DNA of 64,000 nt from Enteroscipio rubneri (GCF_002899715.1 NZ_PPEK01000009.1:50743-114742); one strand, 5' to 3'; numbered from the stretch's first letter, positions 1 to 10,555 are shown. Numbers and translations: made by a program. The notes: generated by a model from the sequence alone, not told the origin.

Positions 1-844
1 AAACCGCCAAGAGCACGTATATGAGCAAAAACGTGCTCGCACCGATATCGAACGACAGAAATGGGATACCCTCCTGCAACCGAGGCAAGACAAGATTGCG
101 CAAGAGCTCCAGCGCGCCCACGGCCAGCAGCGCCCCGATCACGGCATGCAGCGCGCCTTCCATAAGGAAGGGCCCGCGAATGAAGCCGTTCGACGCTCCC
201 ACGAGGCGCATGATCGCAATCTCCTTGCGACGTGCGAGGATAGCCAGGCGGATGGTGTTGTTTATGAACACCATCGCTATAAAGATGAGCAGCGCGATGA
301 GCGCAATGCCGATATAGCGCACGTAGTTTGTAAGCGTGAACAAGCGCTCTACTGATTTCTGCCCGTACTTGATCGACTCGGAAGGATCGTCGTCATCGGC
401 GATGCCCGCGTAGGTAGAGTTGCCGCGCAGCGAATCAGCCACCTGCTCGACCAGCTGAGGATCAGAGAGCTCTACGTCGATAGAAGCCGGCAGCGGATTC
501 TGCCCATCGAGCGTATCGATGATCTCGGAACCCGACGACTGGGAGAATTTCTCAAGCGCCTGGTCCTTCGTCGTGAACGAAACCGTCTGCACGCCCTCGA
601 GACCCCGCACGAAGCTCATGACCGAGTCGATATCGTTTTGCGAAGCATCGTCGGCGACGTATGCCGTAATGGAAACCTCGCTTTCCACCGACGACACCAC
701 CCGTTCCACAACGGAGCCGCCAACAAGAAAGGTTCCGATGATGAGCAGCGATAGAAAAATGGTCACGATGGAGCCGAGCGCCGTCGAGAGGTTGCGCGTG
801 AAGCCCGTCAAAGACTCCTTGATGAAGTACGCAAAACTAGACAT
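1..844 (-). CDS. ftsX: Cell division ABC transporter permease FtsX (partial, 3' end outside window)
   Basis: FtsX is the membrane partner of FtsE; the complex sits at the division ring and controls peptidoglycan hydrolases. Translating the minus strand from the ATG at 844 gives [18 protein letters not shown], a first membrane segment near residues 22-42, a long extracellular domain, then a membrane segment followed by the conserved cytoplasmic stretch [14 protein letters not shown] that FtsX proteins carry. About 281 codons are visible and the frame runs off the left edge, so the last membrane segment is incomplete. The start overlaps the ftsE stop by 8 bases (ATGTCTAG), showing translational coupling. 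Family assignment is firm. Confidence 0.93.
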   Translation of the reverse strand, partial: MSSFAYFIKESLTGFTRNLSTALGSIVTIFLSLLIIGTFLVGGSVVERVVSSVESEVSITAYVADDASQNDIDSVMSFVRGLEGVQTVSFTTKDQALEKFSQSSGSEIIDTLDGQNPLPASIDVELSDPQLVEQVADSLRGNSTYAGIADDDDPSESIKYGQKSVERLFTLTNYVRYIGIALIALLIFIAMVFINNTIRLAILARRKEIAIMRLVGASNGFIRGPFLMEGALHAVIGALLAVGALELLRNLVLPRLQEGIPFLSFDIGASTFLLIYVLLAV

Positions 845-1679
845 CGAAGCCGTACACCCCCCGGTCCTGATCGCGGGTCAGATTGCCGCGGTCGAGCGCG
901 ATGACGCGCCGGCGCATATTGTCCACCATCTCGCGGTCGTGCGTGGCCACGAGCACCGTTGTTCCCGTGCGGTTGATGCGCTCGAGCAAGTCCATGATGC
1001 CGCGCGACGTCTGCGGGTCGAGGTTGCCTGTCGGCTCGTCGCACACCAGCAGCGGCGGGCGGTTCACGATGGCGCGCGCGATGGATACGCGCTGCTGCTC
1101 GCCGCCGGACAGCTGGTCAGGGCGCTTGTTGAGCTTGTCCTGGAGCCCGACGAGCCGCAGAACCTCGGGCACTTGCGTCTTGATGACATGGCGGCTCTTG
1201 CCGATAACCTCGAGCGCGAACGCCACGTTCTCAAACACGGTCTTGTTCGGCAGCAGTTTGAAGTCCTGGAACACGCAGCCGATGTTACGGCGCAGATAGG
1301 GCACGCGCCAGTTGCGCATGGTGGTCAGATCCTCGTCGGCCACGTAGATGTGACCCTGCGAAGGCTTCACCTCGCGGATGAGCATGCGGATGAACGTGGA
1401 CTTGCCGGAGCCAGAATGGCCCACGAGGAAGATGAACTCGCCCGCGTAGATCTGCAAAGAGATGTCGTTCAAAGCCGGCTTGTTCGGTTGTGCCGGGTAC
1501 ACTTTCGTCACATGGTCAAACGTAATGACAGGGGTGCCCGTCTGCTGGGGAATGTCCTCGACTTCCAGCACCGGCAGCGAAGCAGACAGCTGAGACGTCG
1601 TCTGCCGCGCGGAGGCCGCATGAGCGCCGCCGCGCCGCGAAGGACGCGCAGGAGCCCCTTGGCTGATGTCGTTCGTCAC
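837..1679 (-). CDS. ftsE: Cell division ATP-binding protein FtsE with N-terminal extension
   Basis: FtsE is the cytoplasmic ATPase of the FtsEX division complex. The ABC domain starts near residue 51 and shows Walker [10 protein letters not shown], signature LSGGEQQR and Walker [14 protein letters not shown] chose the GTG at 1679 because a GGAG lies 8 bases upstream and the longer open frame runs into the transketolase gene. With this start the protein is 280 residues, about 50 more than a usual FtsE (about 225-230); the extra N-terminus is rich in Ser, Ala, Arg and Gln and looks disordered. It is followed by ftsX with an 8-base overlap. A shorter product starting close to the ABC domain cannot be excluded, but no good start with a ribosome site is seen there. 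Confidence 0.93.
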   Translation of the reverse strand: MTNDISQGAPARPSRRGGAHAASARQTTSQLSASLPVLEVEDIPQQTGTPVITFDHVTKVYPAQPNKPALNDISLQIYAGEFIFLVGHSGSGKSTFIRMLIREVKPSQGHIYVADEDLTTMRNWRVPYLRRNIGCVFQDFKLLPNKTVFENVAFALEVIGKSRHVIKTQVPEVLRLVGLQDKLNKRPDQLSGGEQQRVSIARAIVNRPPLLVCDEPTGNLDPQTSRGIMDLLERINRTGTTVLVATHDREMVDNMRRRVIALDRGNLTRDQDRGVYGFDV

Positions 1680-1726
1680 AGAATGCTCCGTTCGAATAGT
1701 GATGTACTGAGACTGTTCGAATTTTA

Positions 1727-2701
1727 TCAGACTTGCTTTCGGGCGATGACGTTCTTCACAGCTTCGACAATCGCGCTCGCATCGAGGGCAAAGTACCCCA
1801 TGAGCTCCTCGAATTCGCCCGATTTGCCGAACATATCGCGCATGCCCACGAACTCGACAGGCGTCGGCAGTTCGCGCGCGAGCGTCTCTGCAACGGCTGA
1901 TCCAAGGCCGCCCATCACGCTGTGCTCCTCGGCAGCGACAACGCATCCGGTCTTGCGCGCAGAGGCGACGATCGTCCTCTCGTCGAGCGGCTTCACGCTG
2001 AACGCGTCGATCACCTCGGCCTCTATGCCTTCGGCAGCCAGCGCTTCGGCGGCCTTAAGCGCCTGCTCCACTTCTACGCCGCAGGCGACGATCGTGACGT
2101 CGGCACCCTCGCGCAGCACGTAGGCGCGACCGAGCTCGAGCTCCACATCGTCGGCGTAAACCGCCGGCACGCTCGCACGTCCCATGCGCACATACAACGG
2201 GCCTGGCGTTGCTGCAGCCAAGCGGATGGCGGCACAGGCAGCCGCATAGTCGGCCGGCACGAGCACGCGCATGTTCGGAAGGCCCCGCATGAGGGAGACG
2301 TCCTCAAGCATCTGGTGGCTGCCCCCGTCCGGACCCACCGAGATGCCGGCGTGCGTGGGGGCTATCTTCACGTCCAGGTTGCTGTAGCACACGGTGTTTC
2401 GTATCTGATCGTAGGCGCGTCCCGTGCCGAACACGGCGAAGGAGCCGGTGAAGGCCACGTGGCCGGTAACTGCCAGCCCCGCAGCCACGTCGACCATGTT
2501 CTGCTCGGCGATGCCGCAGTTGAACAGGCGATCCGGATAGCCAGCGTCGGCGAGCTTCTTCGTGGTGGTGGACCCTGTGAGGTCGGCATCCACTGCAACC
2601 ACCGGCGCACCCTCAGCGGCAAGCTCGGCGAGCGTTGCGCCGAAGGCGGCGCGCGTGGCGCGCTTAACCTGAGCCTGCTTCTCGTCTGCCAGCTTAATCA
2701 C
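1727..2701 (-). CDS. Transketolase, C-terminal subunit
   Basis: This is the pyrimidine-binding and C-terminal half of a split transketolase (pentose phosphate pathway, thiamine diphosphate dependent, transfers two-carbon ketol units). The 324-residue protein has the expected [15 protein letters not shown] motif, whose Glu activates the cofactor, and the [11 protein letters not shown] segment. The GTG at 2701 was chosen because GGAGG precedes it by 7 bases and it overlaps the N-terminal subunit stop by 8 bases (GTGATTAA). The two-gene form is common in archaea and in many Gram-positive bacteria. DXS-like enzymes share these motifs, but the split arrangement with the gene upstream favours transketolase. 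Confidence 0.92.
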   Translation of the reverse strand: MIKLADEKQAQVKRATRAAFGATLAELAAEGAPVVAVDADLTGSTTTKKLADAGYPDRLFNCGIAEQNMVDVAAGLAVTGHVAFTGSFAVFGTGRAYDQIRNTVCYSNLDVKIAPTHAGISVGPDGGSHQMLEDVSLMRGLPNMRVLVPADYAAACAAIRLAAATPGPLYVRMGRASVPAVYADDVELELGRAYVLREGADVTIVACGVEVEQALKAAEALAAEGIEAEVIDAFSVKPLDERTIVASARKTGCVVAAEEHSVMGGLGSAVAETLARELPTPVEFVGMRDMFGKSGEFEELMGYFALDASAIVEAVKNVIARKQV

Positions 2702-3533
2702 GGCCGACCTCCTCTCCCGTGCGCCCAGCCAGCTCAGCGAGCGCCTCCTTGGTTTGCTCCCCGTTCGGCGCCTTGCCATGCCAGCCCGCCTGGTTTTCCA
2801 TAAACGACACGCCCTTGCCTTTTACCGTGCGCGCGATAACCGCATGCGGCCTACCTGAACGGTCGGCTTTTGCCGCTGCGAGCGTCTTAACGAGAACGGG
2901 AATATCGTGGCCGTCCACCTCGTGCACGTCCCAGCCGAACGCCTCGAACTTGGCACGCATGTCGCCGGGGTCACACACGTCGGCAGTGCAGCCGTCAATC
3001 TGCAGTCCGTTGCGATCCACGATGGCCACGAGGTTGTCAAGGCCTCGATGGGCTGCGAACATGGCCGCCTCCCACACCTGACCCTCCTGGCACTCGCCGT
3101 CGCCAAGGAGCGCAAACACGGCCTGCGGTTTTCCGTCCAGTTCGAGACCGGCAGCAGCGCCCGCGGCGATGGAAAGCCCTTGACCGAGCGAACCCGTGGA
3201 CACTTCCACGCCAGGCAGCTGGTTGGAATCCGGATGGCCCTGCAGGCGCGTGCCCAGCTTGCGCAGCGTAAGCAGCTCTTCGCGCGGGAAGTAGCCGGCC
3301 TCGGCGAGCACGGCGTAAAGCGCAGGCGCCGCATGCCCCTTGGCCAAGATGAAGCGATCGCGCTCTTCCCAGTCGGGACGCTCGGGATCGTGCTCGAGCA
3401 CACCTCCGAAGTACAGCGCGCAGAGGATGTCGGCACACGATAGCGACCCGCCCGGGTGCCCGCTGCCCGCCTCCGCGATCATGCGCACGATGTCGACGCG
3501 CATCTCGTTCGCCCGTCGTTCAAGCTCGGTCAT
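2694..3533 (-). CDS. Transketolase, N-terminal subunit
   Basis: This is the thiamine-diphosphate-binding half of the split transketolase encoded with the gene just downstream. The 279-residue protein shows [10 protein letters not shown] at its start, and the cofactor motif [13 protein letters not shown] followed by [11 protein letters not shown]. Of several possible starts I took the ATG at 3533 ([12 protein letters not shown]) because GGAAGGAA lies about 6 bases upstream; another ATG at 3548 overlaps the prfB stop (TAATG). The two subunits together make one enzyme linking pentose phosphates with glycolysis. A transaldolase-like gene lies in the same window at 46493. Confidence 0.92.
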   Translation of the reverse strand: MTELERRANEMRVDIVRMIAEAGSGHPGGSLSCADILCALYFGGVLEHDPERPDWEERDRFILAKGHAAPALYAVLAEAGYFPREELLTLRKLGTRLQGHPDSNQLPGVEVSTGSLGQGLSIAAGAAAGLELDGKPQAVFALLGDGECQEGQVWEAAMFAAHRGLDNLVAIVDRNGLQIDGCTADVCDPGDMRAKFEAFGWDVHEVDGHDIPVLVKTLAAAKADRSGRPHAVIARTVKGKGVSFMENQAGWHGKAPNGEQTKEALAELAGRTGEEVGRD

Positions 3534-3547
3534 ACCGGTTCCTTCCA

Positions 3548-4642
3548 TTATTGGGACACCCTCCATTTGTGGTAGCCTATCACGAACTCCTCCAGGTCGC
3601 CGTCGAGGACGGCGTCCACATTGCCCGTCTCCACGCCGCTGCGCACATCCTTTACCAACTGGTAGGGATACAGCACGTAGTTGCGGATCTGGCTGCCGAA
3701 CGTAGAGTCCATGCGCTCGCCGCGCAGCTGCGCGAGCTCCTCCGCCCGCTTCTGCTCCTCAAGCTCATAGAGCTTGGCTTTGAGCACGCGGAACGCCGCT
3801 TCCTTGTTCTGCAACTGGGACTTCTCGTTCTGGCACGTCACCACGATGTTCGTGGGGATGTGCGTGAGGCGCACGGCCGAGTCGGTGGTGTTCACACACT
3901 GGCCGCCGGGGCCGCTCGAGCGGTACACGTCCACGCGCACGTCGGCGGGATTGAGGTCCACTTCGATGTCGTCGGGCAGAACCGGCAGCACCTCCACACC
4001 CGCGAACGTGGTGTGGCGGCGCTTCTTGTCGTCGGTGGGGCTGATGCGCACGAGGCGGTGCACGCCGTTCTCACTCTTCAGCATGCCGAAGGCGTTGCGG
4101 CCCTCGATCTGGATGGTGGCCTTGTCGAGGCCTATGCCCTCGCCGGGCACCACGTCGAGGATCTGAACCTTCCATCCCTTGTTCTCGGCGTAGCGCGTGT
4201 ACATGCGGTAGAGCATCTCGGTCCAATCCTGGGCTTCCAGGCCGCCTGAGCCGGGGTTCACCGTAAGGATGGCGTCGCCCCCGTCGAAACGCTCCGAGAA
4301 CCACGAGCTGATCTCAAGGGAGTCGAGCAGCCCGTCGAGATGTGCAAGCGCATTCGACGCCTCTTCGGCGAAGGCCTCGTCCTCGTCCGCGAGCTCGAAG
4401 GCAGCGCGTGCGTCATCGAGGAGCGCCACGGCGTCCTCGTATTCGGCGATGGTCTCACGCAGCACGCTTGCCTGCTTCGAAACGCTCTGCGCATGCGAAG
4501 CGTCGTCCCAGAACCCGGGAGCTGCAATCTCCTTATCGAGCGCGGCAAGCGCGGCTCTTTTATCTTCGATATGCAGAAAGACGCCGGCGTCGCTCACGCG
4601 CCGGGCCGCCGACTCCACATCCTTCTCGTCCCTGTCAGCCAT
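3548..4642 (-). CDS. prfB: Peptide chain release factor 2 (RF2), no programmed frameshift, variant codon-recognition tripeptide
   Basis: RF2 ends translation at UGA and UAA by triggering peptidyl-tRNA hydrolysis. The 364-residue protein has the catalytic GGQ at residues 246-248 ([18 protein letters not shown]) and full family length. Two things are odd. The gene is one continuous frame: the internal UGA and frameshift site that control prfB in many bacteria are absent. The tripeptide that reads the stop codon, S-P-F in most RF2, is S-P-T at residues 201-203 ([13 protein letters not shown]); the bases at about 4040 read ACC for Thr. Its spacing to GGQ is as in E. coli. The ATG lies 7 bases past the secA stop, so the genes are probably co-transcribed. 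Confidence 0.95.
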   Translation of the reverse strand: MADRDEKDVESAARRVSDAGVFLHIEDKRAALAALDKEIAAPGFWDDASHAQSVSKQASVLRETIAEYEDAVALLDDARAAFELADEDEAFAEEASNALAHLDGLLDSLEISSWFSERFDGGDAILTVNPGSGGLEAQDWTEMLYRMYTRYAENKGWKVQILDVVPGEGIGLDKATIQIEGRNAFGMLKSENGVHRLVRISPTDDKKRRHTTFAGVEVLPVLPDDIEVDLNPADVRVDVYRSSGPGGQCVNTTDSAVRLTHIPTNIVVTCQNEKSQLQNKEAAFRVLKAKLYELEEQKRAEELAQLRGERMDSTFGSQIRNYVLYPYQLVKDVRSGVETGNVDAVLDGDLEEFVIGYHKWRVSQ

Positions 4643-4649
4643 CGTCGAC

Positions 4650-7460
4650 CTACATATCTCTTCCGTGGCACTTCTTGAACTTCAGCCCGGAGCCACACGG
4701 GCACGGATCGTTGCGCCCCACGTTGGCGAACGGATCGTCCTTGTCTTTGACATAGGTCTGAGGCTTCGCGGGTGCCGGCTTCGGCGGCGTCTGGTCGGCG
4801 CCGGCATTCGAAGCCTGGGCAGGTGCCTGGGCGCGCGCAGCAGCGACTCCCGTTTGCTCGAGCGCCTGCTCGGGAGACGAATAGCTCACCTTGCCGTCGA
4901 GGGGGCTCTTCTCCTCGGCAAGCGCAGGCTGCTCCTGCTTGACGGCTACCTGCAGACGAAGCAGCGTGCGCAGATAGTCCTCGTACATGGAGGCCGTAAG
5001 GCTTTGGAAGGCGTTGTACGCCTCGTTCTTATACTCGACAAGCGGGTCGCGCTGCCCGAAGGCACGCAAACCGATGCCGGCTTTGAGGTAATCCATCTCG
5101 GAGAGGTGCGCCATCCAGCGCGTATCGATTATACGCAGCATCACCTGACTCTCGAGCATTTTCACGATCGGCTCGCCCAGCTGCTCGGCTTTCTCGGAAA
5201 AGACGGTCTCCAGATGCTCGACGACCGCATCGGCCAAGAGCACCGGATCGTCCTCATGATCGGCGGCTTCCGCAGAGAAGTCCGAGCGGCCCGTCATGTT
5301 TGCGACCCAGACGTCGACCGCCTTGAGATCCCAGTCGTCGCTCGGCGTCTTGTCGGGGCAGTTCTCCTCAACGACGGCCTCGACCGCGTCGCGGATGATC
5401 CCGGGGATGCGCTCGTCCATGTCCTTGCCGTCGAGAATGGCATTGCGCTCGTCGTAGATGGCGACGCGCTGCAGGTTCATCACGTCATCGTACTCCAGCA
5501 CATTCTTACGGGCTGCGAAGTGCATACTCTCGACCTGGCGCTGGGCGCCTTCAATGGCCTTGGATACCATGCCGGCCTGAATGGGCATGTCTTCGGGCAT
5601 ATCGGTCTTCTCCATCATGCGCGCGATGGAGTCCATGCGATTGCCGCCGAACAGGCGCATGAGATCGTCCTCAAGAGACAGATAGAACTGGGTGGTGCCC
5701 GGATCGCCCTGGCGGCCGGCGCGTCCGCGCAGCTGGTTGTCGATACGGCGCGACTCGTGGCGTTCGGTGCCGATAACCGTGAGACCACCCGCGGCGATCA
5801 CCCGGTCGTGCTCGTCGGCGCACGTGCGCTGCGCCTCGGCGAGCGCGGCGGCACGGTCGTCCACAGACGGAGCGCACGCTTCGCCTTCCTCGGTCTCCGC
5901 GTCCTCCTTGAGTTCGGGATCGAAGCCCTGGGCGCGCAGCACGTCGTCGGCCAGCACGTCGGGGTTGCCTCCCAAAAGGATGTCGGTACCGCGGCCGGCC
6001 ATGTTCGTGGCGATGGTCACGGCCCCCACGCGTCCCGCCTGCGCGATGATGTGTGCTTCACGCTCGTGGTTTTTCGCGTTCAGGGTCTCGTGCTTGATAC
6101 CGCGCTTGTCGAGCAGGCGCGAAAGCTTCTCGGAACTCTCGATGGAAACGGTGCCGATGAGGCAGGGCTGGCCCTTCGCATTGCGTTCAGCCACATCGTC
6201 AGCCACGGCGTTGAACTTGGCTTCCACGGTGCGGTAGATGAGGTCGTCCTCGTCCCGACGGGCTACAGGCCGGTTCGGCGGAATGGCCACGACCGGCAGT
6301 TTATAGATCTGGCGGAACTCGGCGTCTTCGGTCATGGCGGTGCCCGTCATACCCGAAAGCTTTTCGTAGAGACGGAAGTAGTTCTGCAGCGTGATGGTAG
6401 CAAGCGTTTGGTTTTCTTCGCGCACCAGCACCTTTTCTTTGGCTTCCACAGCCTGGTGTAAGCCCTCCGACCAGCGCCGGCCTTCCATGATGCGCCCGGT
6501 GAACTCATCGACGATCTTCACTTCGCCGTTCGTCACGACATAGTCCACGTCGCGATGGAACAGGAACTGCGCCTTCAGGGCCTGCTGGAGGTGGTTCGCC
6601 AACTGGCCCGACGGATCTGCGTAGATGTCGTCGATGCCGAGCATCGCCTCGATCTTCTCCAAGCCGCTTTCGGTGGCGTTGATGGTTTTCTTCGCCTCGT
6701 CCATCTCGAAATCCTCGTCGAGGCGCAGGCGGGGCATGACGCGAGCAAACTTGTTGTACGTCTCGGCCGCCTGCGTGCCGGCGCCCGAGATGATAAGCGG
6801 GGTGCGCGCCTCGTCGATGAGGATGGAGTCCACCTCGTCGACGATGGCGAAATGGTGGCCGCGCTGCACGCGGGCCTCCGCGCGCGTAACCATGTTGTCG
6901 CGCAGGTAGTCGAAGCCGAATTCGCTATTCGTGCCGTACGTGACATCGGCGGCATAGGCCGGAATTTTCTTCTCGGACCGCATCCCGTTCTGGATGAGCC
7001 CCACCTCCATGCCAAGGAAGCGGTAGATCTGACCCATCCATTCGCTGTCGCGCTTGGCGAGATAGTCGTTCACGGTCACGATGTGCACGTTGCTGCCGGG
7101 AAGCGCGTTCAAGTAACCTGCCAGCGTCGACACGAGCGTCTTGCCCTCGCCGGTCTTCATCTCGGCAATTTGCCCGTCATTCAAGGCCATGCCGCCGATG
7201 AGCTGCACGTCGAAGTGCCGCAAGCCCAGCGTGCGCACCGACGCCTCGCGCACGGCCGCGAACGCCTCGGGCAGCAGGGTATTCAGGTCCTCCCCCGCCT
7301 CTGCCCGCTCCCGCAGCGCCGAAGTGAGCGCACGCAGCTCGGCATCCGACTTCGCCTGCATGTCCGGTTCGAGTCCGTTGATCTTCTGCGCCGTGGCCTC
7401 GTAGTTTTTCAGTTGCTTGCCCTCGCCGAGCGTGAGCAACTTGGATAGGAATCCTGCCAT
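4650..7460 (-). CDS. secA: Preprotein translocase ATPase SecA
   Basis: SecA is the motor that drives secretory proteins through SecYEG. The 936-residue protein shows MKTGEGKTLVSTL (Walker A), the DEAD-like IVDEVDSILIDEARTPL, ATNMAGRGTDILLGG and RGRAGRQGDPG in the second nucleotide-binding fold, and ends in a complete zinc-binding SEC-C tail (CPCGSGLKFKKCH). I took the ATG at 7460 (MAGFLSKLLTLGEG), the standard SecA start, rather than the longer open frame. Length is at the long end for the family, with a spacer rich in Ala, Pro and Gln ahead of the tail. prfB follows 7 bases downstream. Confidence 0.97.
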   Translation of the reverse strand: MAGFLSKLLTLGEGKQLKNYEATAQKINGLEPDMQAKSDAELRALTSALRERAEAGEDLNTLLPEAFAAVREASVRTLGLRHFDVQLIGGMALNDGQIAEMKTGEGKTLVSTLAGYLNALPGSNVHIVTVNDYLAKRDSEWMGQIYRFLGMEVGLIQNGMRSEKKIPAYAADVTYGTNSEFGFDYLRDNMVTRAEARVQRGHHFAIVDEVDSILIDEARTPLIISGAGTQAAETYNKFARVMPRLRLDEDFEMDEAKKTINATESGLEKIEAMLGIDDIYADPSGQLANHLQQALKAQFLFHRDVDYVVTNGEVKIVDEFTGRIMEGRRWSEGLHQAVEAKEKVLVREENQTLATITLQNYFRLYEKLSGMTGTAMTEDAEFRQIYKLPVVAIPPNRPVARRDEDDLIYRTVEAKFNAVADDVAERNAKGQPCLIGTVSIESSEKLSRLLDKRGIKHETLNAKNHEREAHIIAQAGRVGAVTIATNMAGRGTDILLGGNPDVLADDVLRAQGFDPELKEDAETEEGEACAPSVDDRAAALAEAQRTCADEHDRVIAAGGLTVIGTERHESRRIDNQLRGRAGRQGDPGTTQFYLSLEDDLMRLFGGNRMDSIARMMEKTDMPEDMPIQAGMVSKAIEGAQRQVESMHFAARKNVLEYDDVMNLQRVAIYDERNAILDGKDMDERIPGIIRDAVEAVVEENCPDKTPSDDWDLKAVDVWVANMTGRSDFSAEAADHEDDPVLLADAVVEHLETVFSEKAEQLGEPIVKMLESQVMLRIIDTRWMAHLSEMDYLKAGIGLRAFGQRDPLVEYKNEAYNAFQSLTASMYEDYLRTLLRLQVAVKQEQPALAEEKSPLDGKVSYSSPEQALEQTGVAAARAQAPAQASNAGADQTPPKPAPAKPQTYVKDKDDPFANVGRNDPCPCGSGLKFKKCHGRDM

Positions 7461-7809
7461 GTATGCGCCATCCTTTTTCGCGGGTCGCTGCACGTTCGCG
7501 ACGTTCGCCCGCAGCGTACCCGCGTCGTTGAAACAGTTGAATACAGCACGTGTTACTCTAGCATATCGCACCTGGCCTCAGAGGAAATCCATAGGGCGCG
7601 CAAGGCGGCGCGAGACCCCTCGCGCACGTGTGCCAGAATGTCCGCCGATGCCGAAGACGCGGGCGAGCCGTCCGGCGCTACCCTTCGGCTGCGTGCGGGC
7701 GGAGCGAAGCACCCGCCCGAGTTGTAGGCCCACGAGGACGGTCTTCGCTCCCCGCGGGCCCGGATTCCCTCTTCGCAGTCCCAGATTCTTCCGCCGCCCT
7801 GCCGCGCGC
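7461..7809. other. Intergenic region between secA and the BTAD regulator gene
   Basis: These 349 bases hold no gene that I can support. The short open frames here have the composition of GC-rich noncoding DNA and no ribosome site. On the minus strand the string TATGCTAGAGT at about 7553-7563 could be a -10 region for secA, about 95-100 bases before its start, but no convincing -35 is seen. The part next to 7809 is GC rich and contains no clear hairpin with a T run to end the upstream regulator transcript. Confidence 0.4.
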
Positions 7810-10401
7810 CTAGCGGAGCACTTCTTCTGCCTCGATGACCTCACGATACAGGCTCATCGTCTCAAGGGAGGGATCTATTCCCAGCTCATCGGCTAAAAAT
7901 CGGCGGCACGAAAAGTACGTCTCAAGCGCGGCGGTACGCTGCCCTGCAGCCACCTGAGCCCGCATGAGCGCAGTATAGGCGTCCTCGCGGGTCCGATCAC
8001 GCTGGTGTGCGGCGCGCGCGAACCACAGCCCCTCCTGCACGTCCCCCGCCTCGACGAGTCGCGATGAAGCTGCCACCAACGCGTCGACCAGGCGGTTGCG
8101 ATAGTCGACGCGCATGCTCGCAATAGCCGCGTTATCGGAATCGCTCGGCATAAGATCATTGGAGAAGCGGTCGCTCACCTCCGAAAACAGATGCACCCAG
8201 CCACCGTGCCCCGGCCGCTCGAACAAAAGTTCGCGACACACCTCGTCGATGCGCATGACATCGCTCGAAAGCAGGCGCGCATCGAGGCGCAGGCCCTGCT
8301 GCTGGCGGATGAGGTAGGGGCAGTCCCCCGAGGGCGTCGTCAGCGCGCGACGCAGCATCGACCATATCCCGTAGAAGTTCTTCCGCGCCGATTCCAGGTC
8401 GCTTTCTGGCCAGATCAGGCTGACGAGCCGATCGCGGGAGAACTCGCGCCCGCGATTGAGTACGAGCAGCGCGAGTAGGGTCTTGACCTTCTGTCGTCGG
8501 AAGCGCGCCGGATCGACGGGAGCATCGCCGATGCGCACTTCGAAACACCCGAACAGGTTGACCGTCAGCGTCGGCGCTTTCGATGCGAGGCCGACCCTCA
8601 AGGGAAGCTCGGCCTCGGCGCCGAAAGCGCCGGGAAGAGCCGCGAGCGAACGGCGGCGTTCGGCCCGCTCGCTCTCGATGCGCTCGCATGCGGCGCGCTG
8701 GGCATATAGCGTCATCTCGATGCTGCGCACCGCCAACGCCGCGCGCGCGTCCAAAGCGGGCAGCGCAACCGCGCCCCGCTCGCATGCCCGCTCGAACGAT
8801 ATACCTGCGACCGCCTCGTACAGCCGCATTGGCCCGCGGACGGACGACACACGCGATCGGACGATGGCGGCGAGACGATCGAGCACCGTGGCGGGACACG
8901 CGGCGGAATCGCCTCGCAGGCCGTCGAGCGCCGCCCTGCGCAGCACCCAGGAGGAGGCATGGCCAAGCGCACTACCTCGCGCGCCGCGGTCGTACCACGC
9001 CACCCATGCTTCGGCCCCCTCCGTGCAGGAACGGGACAGTGCGACGTGAATCGAGGCCGCCATGGCCCAGTCCTCGACAAGGGCGCCATCGACCCCGGCC
9101 CGACGCGGACCGCCCGAGGAGGCCGCAGCAACGCACGCGGCAACAATCGATTCTGCTCTGAGGCGCTCATCCTGCTGCGCGCATCGCGCGAGCACGAGCG
9201 CGCCGACTGCCCGCTCGCGCGGGGGCGCGGAAGCATCGCCCGCCACGCGCCGCGCGGCGGTGCAGGCGCTCGCGCGATCGTCCAACATCGCCCTTCTGAC
9301 AGCTTCGTCGGCATCGAGGCGCACGCCCGCGCCGCCCGTCTCGCCCGCAAGCGAACGGTACACCTCGCACGCCGGAACGAGGCAGGCCGCATCGAACAGC
9401 TCGGATCCGCGGCAGGCTAACCATTTCGCACGCGACGACCTGGATGCCAGGAGGCGCACCGTATCGCACGCGCGCTCGTGACGCACACGCGCCATAAGCG
9501 CATCGGCCAGCCGCGTCACGAGCGTATCCCGGTCGGGTAGCAACGACCGCTCGGCCAGCAGATCGAGGCGCGCCGCGAAGGCCGAGGCGATGTCCGCGAC
9601 CATAAAAGGCGCCGCGCAGAACCGCTCGAGCTGACGATCGATGCCCAGATAGGGGTACCGATCCGCCAGGAGCTCGGTCAGATCGGCGATGCGCGGGCTG
9701 AACGCCGCAAGATCGTCGAGCGGCCCTTCCTCGAGCACGAGCATGGCGAACAGGGGTAGCAGCATGTCGGCGGGCAGTTCCTCTCGCAGTGCCAGAGCAA
9801 GAAAGGGCGCCCCGTTCTGCGCGTCGCCCCAAACAAGCCCAGCCACGCGCTGCGCTGGGGGAAGCGCGCATGCAGGCGTCTCGGCGCGCTCGGCCGGCGT
9901 GCGGAACTCGTCGACCTCCGCATCGGTCAACAGCAAGTCCGATGCCGAAAGCTTGATGCGATCGCAGAGGCAGTCGAACGCGTCGCATGTAGGAACGCAG
10001 GTGGCGATAACCTCGCATCCCCGATCGAGCAAACGATCGATCTCCTGCGCGAGCAGCTCAACGCGCTCCGAATCGAGCGGGGGCACATCCTCCAACACCG
10101 TCAGAAAAGGCGCCTCGTCCGCCTCCATCAGAACGCAGGCGATGCGCTCGCCATCGAGATCGCGCAGAAAGCAAGGGCTTTTCCCGTCGATCCAAAACAC
10201 ATGCTCGAATGAGAACACGGTGTCGGCATATTCCAAAGCGAGGTTCGTCTTTCCGAAGCCGTCAGGTGCGACCACGAACCGGGCGACACGCCTCTCACGC
10301 AGGAGTCGAGCTATGAGCTCGGGACGCGTAACATGGCGGTTGACATCGAGGTGCTGAGGACGACGACCGCGGCAGGCCGCCCTCGTGAGGAAATCGGACA
10401 T
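7810..10401 (-). CDS. Large ATPase/BTAD-type transcriptional regulator (SARP-like C-terminus)
   Basis: A probable transcription activator of 863 residues. The N-terminus has a P-loop (APDGFGKTN, residues 45-52) in a MalT/AfsR-like NTPase region. The middle is helical and low in conservation. From about residue 612 (LTVNLFGCFEVRIGD) comes an OmpR-like winged helix and then a bacterial transcriptional activation domain with TPR-like helices, ending DELGIDPSLETMSLYREV, which is typical of BTAD proteins. In SARP regulators the DNA-binding domain is usually N-terminal, so this order is reversed, as in some large ATPase regulators. I chose ATG 10401 (MSDFLTRAACRG) because GGGAGTGAT precedes it. It stands alone and its target is not shown; the divergent peptidase-channel pair starting at 10556 is one candidate. 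Confidence 0.8.
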   Translation of the reverse strand: MSDFLTRAACRGRRPQHLDVNRHVTRPELIARLLRERRVARFVVAPDGFGKTNLALEYADTVFSFEHVFWIDGKSPCFLRDLDGERIACVLMEADEAPFLTVLEDVPPLDSERVELLAQEIDRLLDRGCEVIATCVPTCDAFDCLCDRIKLSASDLLLTDAEVDEFRTPAERAETPACALPPAQRVAGLVWGDAQNGAPFLALALREELPADMLLPLFAMLVLEEGPLDDLAAFSPRIADLTELLADRYPYLGIDRQLERFCAAPFMVADIASAFAARLDLLAERSLLPDRDTLVTRLADALMARVRHERACDTVRLLASRSSRAKWLACRGSELFDAACLVPACEVYRSLAGETGGAGVRLDADEAVRRAMLDDRASACTAARRVAGDASAPPRERAVGALVLARCAQQDERLRAESIVAACVAAASSGGPRRAGVDGALVEDWAMAASIHVALSRSCTEGAEAWVAWYDRGARGSALGHASSWVLRRAALDGLRGDSAACPATVLDRLAAIVRSRVSSVRGPMRLYEAVAGISFERACERGAVALPALDARAALAVRSIEMTLYAQRAACERIESERAERRRSLAALPGAFGAEAELPLRVGLASKAPTLTVNLFGCFEVRIGDAPVDPARFRRQKVKTLLALLVLNRGREFSRDRLVSLIWPESDLESARKNFYGIWSMLRRALTTPSGDCPYLIRQQQGLRLDARLLSSDVMRIDEVCRELLFERPGHGGWVHLFSEVSDRFSNDLMPSDSDNAAIASMRVDYRNRLVDALVAASSRLVEAGDVQEGLWFARAAHQRDRTREDAYTALMRAQVAAGQRTAALETYFSCRRFLADELGIDPSLETMSLYREVIEAEEVLR

Positions 10402-10555
10402 ACGTATCACTCCCGATGGCACGGGAAATGCAACGATCCGAAAGGGCATTTAGGATACCATGCGTCATCATTCGCCCGCAAGCCGACATCGGTTCGCCCT
10501 TCGCGGGGACCGACGGTGTACAATAGCGAAATCGCCCGAACCCGAGGAGGATCCT

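Noticed and set aside
519..2123. 534-residue open frame on the plus strand
   Set aside because: Opposite ftsE, ftsX and transketolase genes, which are firmly identified.
4269..6461. 730-residue open frame on the plus strand
   Set aside because: Opposite secA, with the same His/Leu/Val-rich composition of antisense frames. No motif recognised.
7578..7844. Possible 88-residue gene upstream of secA
   Set aside because: Overlaps the end of the BTAD regulator gene, lacks a ribosome site and has noncoding composition.
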